Shown: one piece after another, positions 17,970 to 24,986 of the stretch
Position numbering within the stretch: the first letter of the stretch is position 1
How the letters are laid out: the number at the start of each line of letters is the position of its first letter
Source of the DNA: Erythrobacteraceae bacterium
GTDB lineage: Bacteria > Pseudomonadota > Alphaproteobacteria > Sphingomonadales > Sphingomonadaceae
Direction of reading: 5' to 3'
Assembly (NCBI GenBank): GCA_027489095.1
Contig: JAIYAL010000109.1
Location: forward strand, 1-35,387
DNA length: 35,387 bases
The notes under the pieces: generated by a model
Databases searched by the model: none
Seen by the model: only the letters and a program-made list of their open reading frames with translations
Told to the model about the DNA's origin: nothing
Translations under genes and position numbers: made by a program

Positions 17970-19196
17970 TCAGTACCTATAGAGATCGATGGGGAGAGCG
18001 GCGAAACCGGCCGGACCGATGGTCTGTCCGTCCTCCAGCTTGATCGCCATTTCGGTCGGCATCTTCCGGACCAGGCGCGAGCGGTATTCCTGAAGCACGC
18101 CCAGCACCGCCTTGTCCTTGTCGGCTATAACGCTGACGTTCCGGCAGACCTCGTCGTAACCGGACTTGCCGTTGAGCAGCTGGGCTTGGCCCTGCATCCG
18201 CTCAAGATTCTGGGTATAGGCGGCATCAATCTGCTTGAGCCGATCATGCAACTCGCGCTTGCGCAGCTGTTCGACCTTCTTGGTCAGCTTCTCATTCTCT
18301 TCCGCCTTTTCAGCGAAAAGCGGATTGCGATCATGCAACCAATAGGTGATCGCCATGCCCAGGCCAAAGACGACCAGGTTGCCGAAAAGGAGCATGCCGG
18401 TCTGCGAAAAGGGTTCCAGCGGGGGCATGCCCAGCGCCATTCGTCCCACGTTGTCGCGTACGATGCCCATGTAGCGGACTGCCCCGACCGCTACCAGCGA
18501 TACGGCCAGCAGGCCCAGCGCGATCGAGATCATCCGCAGGCCTTCAGCCCGCATCCGGTCGTTGTCCGGCCGCATGTAGAAATTGTAGGCCTTGAGAAAC
18601 CGGCCCGCGAGGAAGGCAGACCAGCCGATCGCGAGGCCGACCACGACGGTCGAGCCCAGCGCGACGACACCTACGCCGATGTACTCGAGAAAGAATTTGT
18701 AGTTCATGAACCCTTCCGGGATCATGATGCCCAGCGGGATCAGTAGGTCGATTATGCGTCCCGGATTGCGGGCGTTGCGACCACCTTCATGGAACCGCAT
18801 CGCCTCGTACTGCTGGTCGACATCGCGTTGCTTCTCAAGCTCTGCGCCGTACCGATCATTGAAGCCGGTGTGCACCTCGGCCCGGCGCGTATTGCGTTCG
18901 CGCTTCAGGCGATCCCGCTCGAACTCAGGCACAAAGCCCTGAACGCCGCCCGGCATTGCGATCTGGCTGGCGGCATTCTTGACTGCCGTAATCGCGCTGC
19001 CGCGGGATGGGCCGACCTCGGTGTTGAGCCAGGCGCTCATCGCCGGGGTGAGGTTGGCGCTCATCGCTCCAGCATCGCCATCGCCGGTCAGATGCAGGTT
19101 CGGCGCAGTGGCCTCTTCTTCAATCCGCGATAGCAGCGCGGCGGTGGCTGGGCTGTTAATGCCCACATCCAGTGCCTTGTAGGCTTCGATTGGCAT
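17970..19196 (-). CDS. Multi-spanning membrane protein with coiled coil, unknown family
   Basis: ATG 19196 is preceded by GGAAGGGAC and gives 408 aa. A soluble N-terminal region (1-145) has charged helices near 90-140 (EFERDRLKRERNTRRAEVH). Three or four membrane helices follow, at about 148-163, 172-198 (EYIGVGVVALGSTVVVGLAI), 222-241 and 266-287 (GMLLFGNLVVFGLGMAITYW). A coiled coil occupies about 292-335 (EKAEENEKLTKKVEQLRKRE). The C-terminal domain contains EVCRNVSVIADKDKAVLGVL. It is probably the inner-membrane core of whatever the operon builds, joined to the OmpA-domain and lipoprotein partners. It is not MotA/TolQ-like on inspection. A longer upstream frame exists but runs into the preceding gene. 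Confidence 0.75.
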   Translation of the reverse strand: MPIEAYKALDVGINSPATAALLSRIEEEATAPNLHLTGDGDAGAMSANLTPAMSAWLNTEVGPSRGSAITAVKNAASQIAMPGGVQGFVPEFERDRLKRERNTRRAEVHTGFNDRYGAELEKQRDVDQQYEAMRFHEGGRNARNPGRIIDLLIPLGIMIPEGFMNYKFFLEYIGVGVVALGSTVVVGLAIGWSAFLAGRFLKAYNFYMRPDNDRMRAEGLRMISIALGLLAVSLVAVGAVRYMGIVRDNVGRMALGMPPLEPFSQTGMLLFGNLVVFGLGMAITYWLHDRNPLFAEKAEENEKLTKKVEQLRKRELHDRLKQIDAAYTQNLERMQGQAQLLNGKSGYDEVCRNVSVIADKDKAVLGVLQEYRSRLVRKMPTEMAIKLEDGQTIGPAGFAALPIDLYRY

Positions 19197-19224
19197 CGGG
19201 GTCCCTTCCCAAAATGACCTTGCT

Positions 19225-20259
19225 CTAAAGAATGACCGTGACCGGCTTGCTGTCTGGATTGACTGGATCGATCCGGATCTTGCGCGTGTTGTTCGGAATG
19301 ACCTGCGCACGCGCCTGCGAGACCAGTTCGACCGATTTCGACTTGCTCTGCCCAAGCCCCAGCCGGCTGGCGCGTTGACCCGTGGGCCGGACCCGGGCCG
19401 TCGGCACAGCGGCAACAGGCTGCAGCCCTGTAAGCTTCGGCCCGGCGGGGTTCACCACTTCCGCATCGTAGCCTTGCCGGAAGGCAAGGTTCTGCCGGCA
19501 TGCGTCAAGCTGGTCGAGATCGGATGACTGGCACAGTTCTTCGGACTGCTGATCGGCCAGCCAAATCGCAACGGCTTCGGGCTTTGCCGCGAACAGGAAT
19601 TCGACGCGCCTGTTCATGGCAAGGTCGTAATCGGACGTGCCGCCATACAGCGGCATGTCCTCGCCGAAGCCGATCCGCCAAATCCGAAACGTGGAAACAC
19701 CGGCGGCCCAGATCTGCTGCGCCACTGCCGTCGCTCGCCGTTCCGACAACAGTTCGTTGGCAGCGCTCTCGCCCCGGAAATCAGCATGTCCAGCGACAAA
19801 CATAGCCACATCGGGTGCTGTGTTGCGCAGTAAATCAGTGATGATGCGCGAAATCTGATTGGCTTCAGGTCGCAGTGCGGCACTACCGGTGTTAAAGAAG
19901 GTCCGTTCTGGGAATACCACACGCAGAACGGGCAAGTCGGTCCCGAAGTTACTCGGCAAGCGCGAGGCCGGCACGACACCTTCGTAAAATCTCGGCCGCT
20001 GGTCCGGTGGTAGGATCGCAGAGAGGTTCCGCAGGCTTTTCATCCGGTCGCAATGCTCGAGGCGGACATAGACCTGCCACGGCTGCAAGGTACCGCGGAT
20101 CTCAGGGGGCAGAGTATCGACACAATTGGACGGTAGTTCGACGACTTCGCGCATCACCTCCGCCGCCGCAGGTGAGGCGAACAGATAGAGTGACGCAATG
20201 CCGGGAAGTGCTTTCCTGACGAGTCTGCCGAGCCCCGAAGGTAAGTTGCCCCCAACCAT
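19225..20259 (-). CDS. Periplasmic protein with OmpA-family (peptidoglycan-binding) domain
   Basis: From ATG 20259 the protein has 344 aa, with a signal peptide (ALPGIASLYLFASPAAA). The OmpA C-domain is at about 115-224: FFNTGSAALRPEANQ, FVAGHADFRGESAANELLSE, MNRRVEFLF. It retains the Asp of GHAD and the Arg of NRR that bind diaminopimelate in family members. The Asn/Pro/Arg/Ser-rich C-terminal extension (about 120 residues, ending KPVTVIL) is not part of the OmpA fold. It would tether the operon's products to peptidoglycan. The start is uncertain: an in-frame GTG lies at 20334 and no strong Shine-Dalgarno precedes 20259. This is the first gene of the six-gene operon. Confidence 0.85.
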   Translation of the reverse strand: MVGGNLPSGLGRLVRKALPGIASLYLFASPAAAEVMREVVELPSNCVDTLPPEIRGTLQPWQVYVRLEHCDRMKSLRNLSAILPPDQRPRFYEGVVPASRLPSNFGTDLPVLRVVFPERTFFNTGSAALRPEANQISRIITDLLRNTAPDVAMFVAGHADFRGESAANELLSERRATAVAQQIWAAGVSTFRIWRIGFGEDMPLYGGTSDYDLAMNRRVEFLFAAKPEAVAIWLADQQSEELCQSSDLDQLDACRQNLAFRQGYDAEVVNPAGPKLTGLQPVAAVPTARVRPTGQRASRLGLGQSKSKSVELVSQARAQVIPNNTRKIRIDPVNPDSKPVTVIL

Positions 20260-20416
20260 TAATTGGCCCGTTTTTCCCAATGGATCCGCCCGCTTCGGAA
20301 GTTCCCTGCATATTGCTGGCACGCATGGTTTCACAGAAATTCACACATTGAAGTTCGCCACACCAGCCGTCAGAACACATCAATTGACGTGACAGGCTGC
20401 AGGGGGTGTCGCAGTA
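20260..20416. promoter_or_regulatory. Divergent promoter region between the island operon and its regulator
   Basis: This 157-bp stretch separates the two divergent starts and is richer in A+T than its surroundings. It contains TCACA twice (20331-20335 and 20341-20345), ten bases or one helical turn apart, and a short GACA/TGTC inverted pair near the regulator start. These are candidate operator sites for the wHTH regulator. No confident -35/-10 pair could be chosen by eye. Confidence 0.45.
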
Positions 20417-21736
20417 ATGCGCAACGGGAATGCCAGCCTGGCAACTTTCGAGGTCGTGCCCCATCCTTCAGGCAATACCATCTGCCTCACGAGCGCGGGG
20501 CAGCGGCTCACGCTCCGTGGCAAGGCGGTCGAATTTGTTCTGGCGCTGACCACGACCGCCCGAGGACATTTCCTGACCCGCGACGAGCTGCACCGCCTGC
20601 ATGCCTGGAAGATGATGTCATCGGGATCGGTCGGCAAGCAAGCAGCGCGGATCACCGACAACATAAACGGCCGCCTCAGCCCGATAATTGAGTGGGGCAT
20701 GAAGACCGGCAACTGGCGCTTGGACCCCGCCGTTCATGATGCGATCCCCGAACCCACCCGCGAGCAATGCCGGTCGATCCTGTCGCGTAGCGACTGGAAG
20801 GCGATTCTGCGGTTCGACGTCGTTCCGGCGCAGTCGGCGGCTCGCTGGATGCAGCTGTGCGGGAGTGCCTTGGCCGACATGACCGAAGGCAAGGCATTTG
20901 TAGGTTATCAGAAGCTGCGCCAAGCTATCGAACTGTCCGACCATGAAGGCATCGCCGCCATCAGCGATGTGCTGGCGACTAGGATCGGTCAAGCGTTGCC
21001 CCGGGCGCACCTGCCCGTCCCATCGATCCCGGCCACGTCGGCTTTCCTGGAAGCGGCCGAGGCGCGGCGTATGGCTGCCTATGCCAGGCTATCACCATCG
21101 GATGAATGGGAGCGCCAGTTCGACCTGCTTCATCGGCGGCTGCTGCGAATGGTTCAATCGGGCGATACAGCGACGCAGGCTATCCTGTTCAACGCTATGG
21201 CGATCCTGGCGCGACGCCTTGGCCGGATGGAACATGCGCTCGATTGCATCCGTGAGGCTGCAGCGCTGGCGATCTTTTCCGGCGACATCGTCCTCATTCA
21301 AAACATCAGCTTCAACTTCGGCAACATCATCACTGGGATTGCTCGCGAGGATCCCACTGTTTTCCCGCCTGACACCTATCTGGGTCTGCTGCAGCTCGAC
21401 ATCGAGCTGCGCGAGCGCTTGCAGATCGGCAAGGACAGTGCCCAGGCCGAACTGCTCTGTGCCTACCTGTATCATGAGCAGGGCAAGTTTGATGATGCTC
21501 AAAGGTTTTTGGCTAAGGCCGATGTGATCATAGCGCAGAGCCGCCAGGCACTTGATCTCGCGTTGCGCGACCGCGTCTTCGGCCTGCTGGCATGCGACAC
21601 CAGCGCCCGCAGCAGCCCGGCATTTGCAGAAGGGCTTGCCGCTCTGCGGAAGTCCGTGGACAGTTACCGAGAGCATGGCAACCTGATTGCGGCTGAAGAA
21701 GTGAACCGGGACCTGCTCAAGAGGGCAACGGTGTGA
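20417..21736 (+). CDS. Transcriptional regulator: OmpR-type winged helix plus TPR-like helical domain
   Basis: The 439-aa protein begins with a winged-helix domain, about residues 8-103: LRGKAVEFVLALTTTARGHF, LTRDELHRL, then the recognition-helix region SVGKQAARITDNINGRL and the wing strand TGNWRLDP. This is the OmpR/PhoB C-terminal fold, but it is N-terminal here and no phosphorylatable receiver domain is present. The remaining 320 residues are helical with TPR-like periodicity (AILFNAMAILARRLGRMEHA, LLCAYLYHEQGKFDDAQRFL), as in SARP/MalT-like regulators that bind a ligand or partner. No ATPase motif is visible. It is divergent from the six-gene operon and overlaps the permease gene by 4 bp, so it probably controls one or both units. 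Confidence 0.78.
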   Translation: MRNGNASLATFEVVPHPSGNTICLTSAGQRLTLRGKAVEFVLALTTTARGHFLTRDELHRLHAWKMMSSGSVGKQAARITDNINGRLSPIIEWGMKTGNWRLDPAVHDAIPEPTREQCRSILSRSDWKAILRFDVVPAQSAARWMQLCGSALADMTEGKAFVGYQKLRQAIELSDHEGIAAISDVLATRIGQALPRAHLPVPSIPATSAFLEAAEARRMAAYARLSPSDEWERQFDLLHRRLLRMVQSGDTATQAILFNAMAILARRLGRMEHALDCIREAAALAIFSGDIVLIQNISFNFGNIITGIAREDPTVFPPDTYLGLLQLDIELRERLQIGKDSAQAELLCAYLYHEQGKFDDAQRFLAKADVIIAQSRQALDLALRDRVFGLLACDTSARSSPAFAEGLAALRKSVDSYREHGNLIAAEEVNRDLLKRATV

Positions 21737-23331
21737 TCTCTAATCCCAGGCTAACGGCCAAGACTGTCGCGGCCGGGATCCTGGGGTTCGCCTCCGCCCT
21801 GCCGTTTGTCTTCCTGACAGGCTCACTTGCTGCCTGGTATTCAGAACTAGGCATGTCGATGACCACAATCGGCCTGCTCTCCTCGATCACGCTTGCCTAT
21901 GGATTCAAACTGCTGTGGTCTCCGCTGGTCCGACGCGCTCTGCACCGTTGGATGGCGTTGTGCCAGTTTGGTCTCGCGCTTGCCTTTGTGGCCTTGGCAA
22001 AGATCGATCCGCTTGGCGCCTTGAGCCAGTTTGCCCTGATCGGATTTATCGCAGCACTCCTTTCCGCCACGCATGACACAGCCTTCGAAGCGTGGCGGAT
22101 CCGGGTGGCTGATGCTGAAGCTCCAGTTGAAGTGATTATGACCGCCAGCCAAATTGGCGCGCGTGTCGCAGTGCTGGTTGCTGGTGCAGGGGCCTTGTGG
22201 TTTTCGACCCTCGTGGGTTGGGCATTTGTTGCGCTCGCACTGGCCGGGATCTTTGCCCTCGTTGGCGCTCTGATCTTGATTTGGCCAGTGGTGCGGATGG
22301 AAGATGACCTAAGCCATCTCAGGCCTACTCTAGGTGGGCAGAGGGTCGGACAGCAGCTTATCGCCCTCATTTGTGCCATCGCAGGCTTGGCAATTGCCAT
22401 GTGGCAAGTCGTCGGTTTCATTGCCCAGATTTCGGCAGCATCCGGAGATCAGCAGAGCCAAGTCGATGCATTCACAAGGTTTAATGGCCCGCTGATCATT
22501 GCGATGGTCACAATTGTTCCGATCCTCGCCAGTCGGCTGGGAAAGTCGGCCGGCGGATACATCATTCGTTGGACACCAACCGCCCAACAAGCACGGTTGG
22601 TGGAAGAGTTGTATGAAGCGGTGGTGGCACCATTCGAAGAGCTTGCCGACAGATTTGGCGTAAGGATCTTCGTGCTGTTACTATTCGTTTCGTTTTACAC
22701 ATTGACGTGGTTCAGCTGGGCAGGCTTTACCCTGCCATTCTACATGCGCGAGCTCGGCTTTACAAAAGCGGAGGTGGCGTTGGCTGCCCGCCTCTACGGC
22801 TCCTTGCCGACTGCGCTTGGCATCCTGCTAGGCGGCCTTGCCTTGGTCACGTTGCCGCGTCGCTGGGCGCTTTTGATCGGCGCGCTACTGCCGTTAATTG
22901 CGAACGGTGTTTATATCGATCTGGCAAAGGGCGGCACTGGCCTAAGCTGGGTAGTGAATTTTGCCTCCAACAATCTGCCGTCACAGTCAGCTGACGATGT
23001 TCAGCGTTTAGGGCCGCTCTATCTTGCAATCACCCTAAAGAACCTCTGTTCGGGCGCCGCCTCAGCAATCTTCGTCGGCTTCCTCGCAAGTCTTGTGAAC
23101 CGCCGCTATGCCACCGCTCAATGTGCGATCTTTTCATCCTTGTCATTCGTGATCGGCGCAATTGTGTCAGCGATGACTGGGAGCCTGATCGATGAAGTCG
23201 GCTTCGCCAGGATGCTAGAGTACGCTTCCGGATGCGCCATTGTTGCCGCGATTCTATCATTTGCACTAACAGGCGCCTTTAAGTCCGACGTGCAAGAGAG
23301 CCGTACACACACCCGAAACCAAGACTACTAG
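21733..23331 (+). CDS. PAT-family (AmpG-like) major-facilitator permease
   Basis: The 532-aa polytopic protein is similar to AmpG muropeptide permeases. The N-terminal GFASALPFVFLTGSLAAW with SMTTIGLLSSI, YGFKLLWSPLVRR, and ATHDTAFEAWRI align with the AmpG pattern of a glycine-rich first helix, KFLWAPLLDR and ATQDIAIDAYR. About 12-14 hydrophobic helices can be counted. AmpG carries anhydro-muropeptides into the cytoplasm during wall recycling; PAT relatives carry acetyl-CoA, so the substrate is not certain. Translation starts at GTG 21733, sharing GTGA with the regulator stop, which implies coupling. The gene has the lowest G+C in the window (29/60 at 22681-22740) and ends 235 bp before the right island border. 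Confidence 0.85.
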   Translation: MISNPRLTAKTVAAGILGFASALPFVFLTGSLAAWYSELGMSMTTIGLLSSITLAYGFKLLWSPLVRRALHRWMALCQFGLALAFVALAKIDPLGALSQFALIGFIAALLSATHDTAFEAWRIRVADAEAPVEVIMTASQIGARVAVLVAGAGALWFSTLVGWAFVALALAGIFALVGALILIWPVVRMEDDLSHLRPTLGGQRVGQQLIALICAIAGLAIAMWQVVGFIAQISAASGDQQSQVDAFTRFNGPLIIAMVTIVPILASRLGKSAGGYIIRWTPTAQQARLVEELYEAVVAPFEELADRFGVRIFVLLLFVSFYTLTWFSWAGFTLPFYMRELGFTKAEVALAARLYGSLPTALGILLGGLALVTLPRRWALLIGALLPLIANGVYIDLAKGGTGLSWVVNFASNNLPSQSADDVQRLGPLYLAITLKNLCSGAASAIFVGFLASLVNRRYATAQCAIFSSLSFVIGAIVSAMTGSLIDEVGFARMLEYASGCAIVAAILSFALTGAFKSDVQESRTHTRNQDY

Positions 23332-23539
23332 CTTCATTAACTCAACCGCATGGCTTCACCGCCAAGATCTGCGGTCTAACTGCGCTATGGGCGAAGGCGA
23401 TCGCCGGGTAGGACCCGTGAATTCTCACCATTGCCTGATCTGAAAATGCTGGAGTGGTCTAAGCGATCAGAGCAAGCTGCGTTCAATTGAAGCGCACACG
23501 CTATCGGGGAGACCTTTAGGGAACAGCGGCCCCTTGAGA

Positions 23540-23559
23540 GAAAAAGCTCAGTTTTTTCA
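23540..23559 (-). terminator. Possible terminator downstream of tRNA-Ser
   Basis: Read on the minus strand, just past the tRNA 3' end, TGAAAAAACTGAGCTTTTTC can form an A/T stem (GAAAAA with TTTTTC) and ends in a T-run. The stem is weak because it has no G+C core. Confidence 0.35.
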
Positions 23560-23565
23560 GGCAAA

Positions 23566-23581
23566 GGTGGCGGAGCAGGTG
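23566..23581 (+). repeat. Right copy of the 16-bp island-border repeat, in the tRNA-Ser 3' end
   Basis: GGTGGCGGAGCAGGTG is identical to 13887-13902. It includes the complement of the encoded CCA, the discriminator base and the 3' acceptor strand of the tRNA. Confidence 0.8.
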
Positions 23582-23658
23582 GGATTCGAACCCACGATAC
23601 GCTTTTGACGTATACACACTTTCCAGGCGTGCGCCTTCGACCACTCGGCCACTGCTCC
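23568..23658 (-). tRNA. tRNA-Ser(GGA), CCA encoded
   Basis: On the minus strand the acceptor arm GGAGCAG (from 23658) pairs with CTGCTCC (to 23572), followed by discriminator G and an encoded CCA (23570-23568). The anticodon loop is CTGGAAA with anticodon GGA at 23624-23622. A long variable arm (TATACGTCAAAAGCGTAT region) marks it as class II serine tRNA, and the T-arm GGTTCGAATCC is canonical. It reads UCC and UCU codons. The 3' end coincides with the right border repeat of the island, so integration left a complete tRNA. Confidence 0.97.
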
Positions 23659-23670
23659 GCGAACCTGTCA

Positions 23671-23696
23671 GCGCTTAAGCAGCGAAGCGGGAGTGC
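23671..23696 (+). repeat. 26-nt hairpin element, copy a
   Basis: Arms GCGCT and AGTGC (one G-T wobble) enclose the 16-nt loop TAAGCAGCGAAGCGGG. It lies between the tRNA-Ser 5' end and the cyclophilin gene, 13 bases before copy b in the same orientation. Confidence 0.65.
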
Positions 23697-23709
23697 GGCA
23701 CGAAGGCAC

Positions 23710-23735
23710 GCGCTCAAGCAGCGAAGCGGTAGCGC
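23710..23735 (+). repeat. 26-nt hairpin element, copy b
   Basis: Arms GCGCT and AGCGC pair perfectly around CAAGCAGCGAAGCGGT. The downstream AACAAGAAG is shared, with changes, by copies c and d. Confidence 0.7.
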
Positions 23736-23803
23736 AACAAGAAGCGCGCGCACTAGCGGCGAATGGATTGCTTCGCAAGGCGCGTGGTGGCACCACTTGG
23801 CCT

Positions 23804-24841
23804 ATGAGAACCGCACTCCTTGCCGCTGCAGCGGCCCTCGCCCTTGCCCTGCCGCTCGCTGCTCAGGACGAGCCCAAGGGCGCGCCCTCGCCTGCCGACA
23901 TCGTCGCCGCCGCGCCGCGCGCGGACTGGACGGCGATCCCGGCGGAGGAGCTGCTGGTGATGACCCTCGCGCCGGATGCGGACGGCAAGCCGCGGCAGGT
24001 GGTGATCCAGCTTATCCCTGCGCCCTTCAGCCAAGGCTGGGTGCACAACATCAAGCTGTTCGCCCGCGCCAAGTGGTTCGACAACATCTCGGTCAACCGC
24101 GTGCAGGACAACTACGTCACCCAGTGGGGCGATCTGAATTACGACAACCCGGAAGCGAAGGGGAAGCCCAAGCCCCTGCCAGAGGGGCTGAAGGTGATGG
24201 GGGAGAGCGATTACATTGTTCCCAAGTCGCTCCTACCGGAAGCCGATCTCAGTCAGGATAAGCAAGCACCATCGGTCAGCGTGCAACTGCTTGCCGGGGT
24301 TGACAGCTATGCCGAGAGAAAGGGCTTCTCGGGCGGCTGGCCAATTGCGGGCGAGGGCTTCGGGGAAGAGGGGAAGAGCTGGCCCACCCACTGCTACGGC
24401 ATGGTCGGCGTTGGCCGGAACTACTCGCCTGACACCGGCTCCGGCGCGGAGCTTTATACTGTGATCGGCCACGCCCCCCGCCAGCTCGATCGCAACATCG
24501 CCCTTGTCGGCCGGGTGATCGAGGGGATGCAGCACCTCTCCTCGCTGCCGCGCGGGTCGGGCGCGCTGGGGTTCTACTCGGAGGAGGAAGCCGCCAAGCG
24601 CACGCCGATCCTGACGGTGCGGGTGGCGAGTGATCTGCCGGAAGGCCCGGCCTCAAGCAGCGAAGCGGAAGGCCAACAAACACGCCCCAAGTTCGAATAC
24701 CTCTCGACCGAGAGCCAGACCTTCGCGACCTATGCCGAAGCCATCGCCAATCGCCGCGATCCGTTCTTTATCGTTCCGGCTGGCGGGGCGGACATTTGCA
24801 ACATCAAGGTGCCGGTGCGGCGGGTGGCCGAGCAAAAGTGA
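23804..24841 (+). CDS. Exported cyclophilin-type peptidyl-prolyl isomerase
   Basis: From ATG 23804 the protein has 345 aa and starts with a signal peptide (MRTALLAAAAALALALPLAA). The cyclophilin domain is recognisable in HNIKLFARAKWFDNISVNRV, DNYVTQWGD, CYGMVGVGRNYSPDTGSGAE and ALVGRVIEGMQHLSSLPRG. These correspond to the family's F-x-R-V and G-x-G-S-x core, but several strands diverge and the domain is longer than the classic 165 residues. It would catalyse proline cis-trans isomerisation in the periplasm during outer-membrane protein folding. The codons for ASSSEAEGQQTRP, near residue 285, are a copy of the 26-nt hairpin element inserted in frame. The stop is immediately followed by a parS-like site. 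The next gene (spoT) is convergent. Confidence 0.86.
   Translation: MRTALLAAAAALALALPLAAQDEPKGAPSPADIVAAAPRADWTAIPAEELLVMTLAPDADGKPRQVVIQLIPAPFSQGWVHNIKLFARAKWFDNISVNRVQDNYVTQWGDLNYDNPEAKGKPKPLPEGLKVMGESDYIVPKSLLPEADLSQDKQAPSVSVQLLAGVDSYAERKGFSGGWPIAGEGFGEEGKSWPTHCYGMVGVGRNYSPDTGSGAELYTVIGHAPRQLDRNIALVGRVIEGMQHLSSLPRGSGALGFYSEEEAAKRTPILTVRVASDLPEGPASSSEAEGQQTRPKFEYLSTESQTFATYAEAIANRRDPFFIVPAGGADICNIKVPVRRVAEQK
24649..24674 (+). repeat. 26-nt hairpin element, copy c (inside the cyclophilin gene)
   Basis: Arms GGCCT and AGGCC pair perfectly around CAAGCAGCGAAGCGGA. Relative to copy b, arm bases on both sides changed together, which keeps pairing. Here it is translated as part of the loop ASSSEAEGQQ. 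Confidence 0.7.
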
Positions 24842-24857
24842 TGTTCCACGTGAAACA
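24842..24857. promoter_or_regulatory. parS: parS-like centromere site (ParB binding)
   Basis: TGTTCCACGTGAAACA differs from the palindromic parS consensus TGTTTCACGTGAAACA at one position. It begins at the base after the cyclophilin stop codon. Chromosomal parS sites bind ParB and usually cluster near the replication origin, so this part of the genome may be origin-proximal. The match is direct; ParB binding and location are inferred. Confidence 0.7.
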
Positions 24858-24878
24858 CCGCAAAAACGCCGCGCAAGA

Positions 24879-24923
24879 GGGGGTCTAAAGGGGGTCTAGC
24901 AGGGGTCTAGCGGGGGGTCTGAA
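24879..24923 (+). repeat. Four-unit GGGGGTCTA tandem repeat with G-quadruplex potential
   Basis: Four imperfect 11-12-bp units follow one another: GGGGGTCTAAA, GGGGGTCTAGCA, GGGGTCTAGC and GGGGGGTCTGAA. The four G-runs are separated by 6, 7 and 6 bases, within the usual quadruplex rule. The array lies between the convergent cyclophilin and spoT genes, 21 bp from the parS-like site. Confidence 0.7.
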
Positions 24924-24986
24924 CGCATCTGGGCCTGCGCAAAACGAAGCGAGGTGCCTCCTCAAAAAAACGCTGGCCCCCGCCGG

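Larger units (their letters stand above)
13887..23581. mobile_element. Putative genomic island integrated in tRNA-Ser(GGA), about 9.7 kb
   Basis: The exact 16-bp sequence GGTGGCGGAGCAGGTG occurs at 13887-13902 and 23566-23581. The right copy spans the 3' end of the tRNA-Ser gene, including the encoded CCA, the discriminator base and the 3' acceptor strand. The left copy lies between the hairpin that closes the ABC/peptidase unit and the last island gene. This is the arrangement left by tyrosine-recombinase integration at a tRNA 3' end, with the tRNA kept intact. The interior carries eight genes with visibly lower G+C than the flanks, especially 21730-23330. No integrase, excisionase or transposase is present, so the element is either decayed, moved in trans, or an old acquisition. 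The repeat and composition are seen directly; the integration history is inferred. Confidence 0.75.

Noticed and set aside
19225..20259. Zorya-type defence (OmpA-domain protein next to a membrane protein)
   Set aside because: The membrane protein does not look like MotA/TolQ/ZorA, the OmpA protein has a cleavable signal rather than a single N-terminal anchor, and no helicase or nuclease partner is present.
13887..23581. Prophage or conjugative element
   Set aside because: No capsid, portal, terminase, relaxase, coupling-protein or replication genes are visible. Only the att-like repeats and cargo remain.
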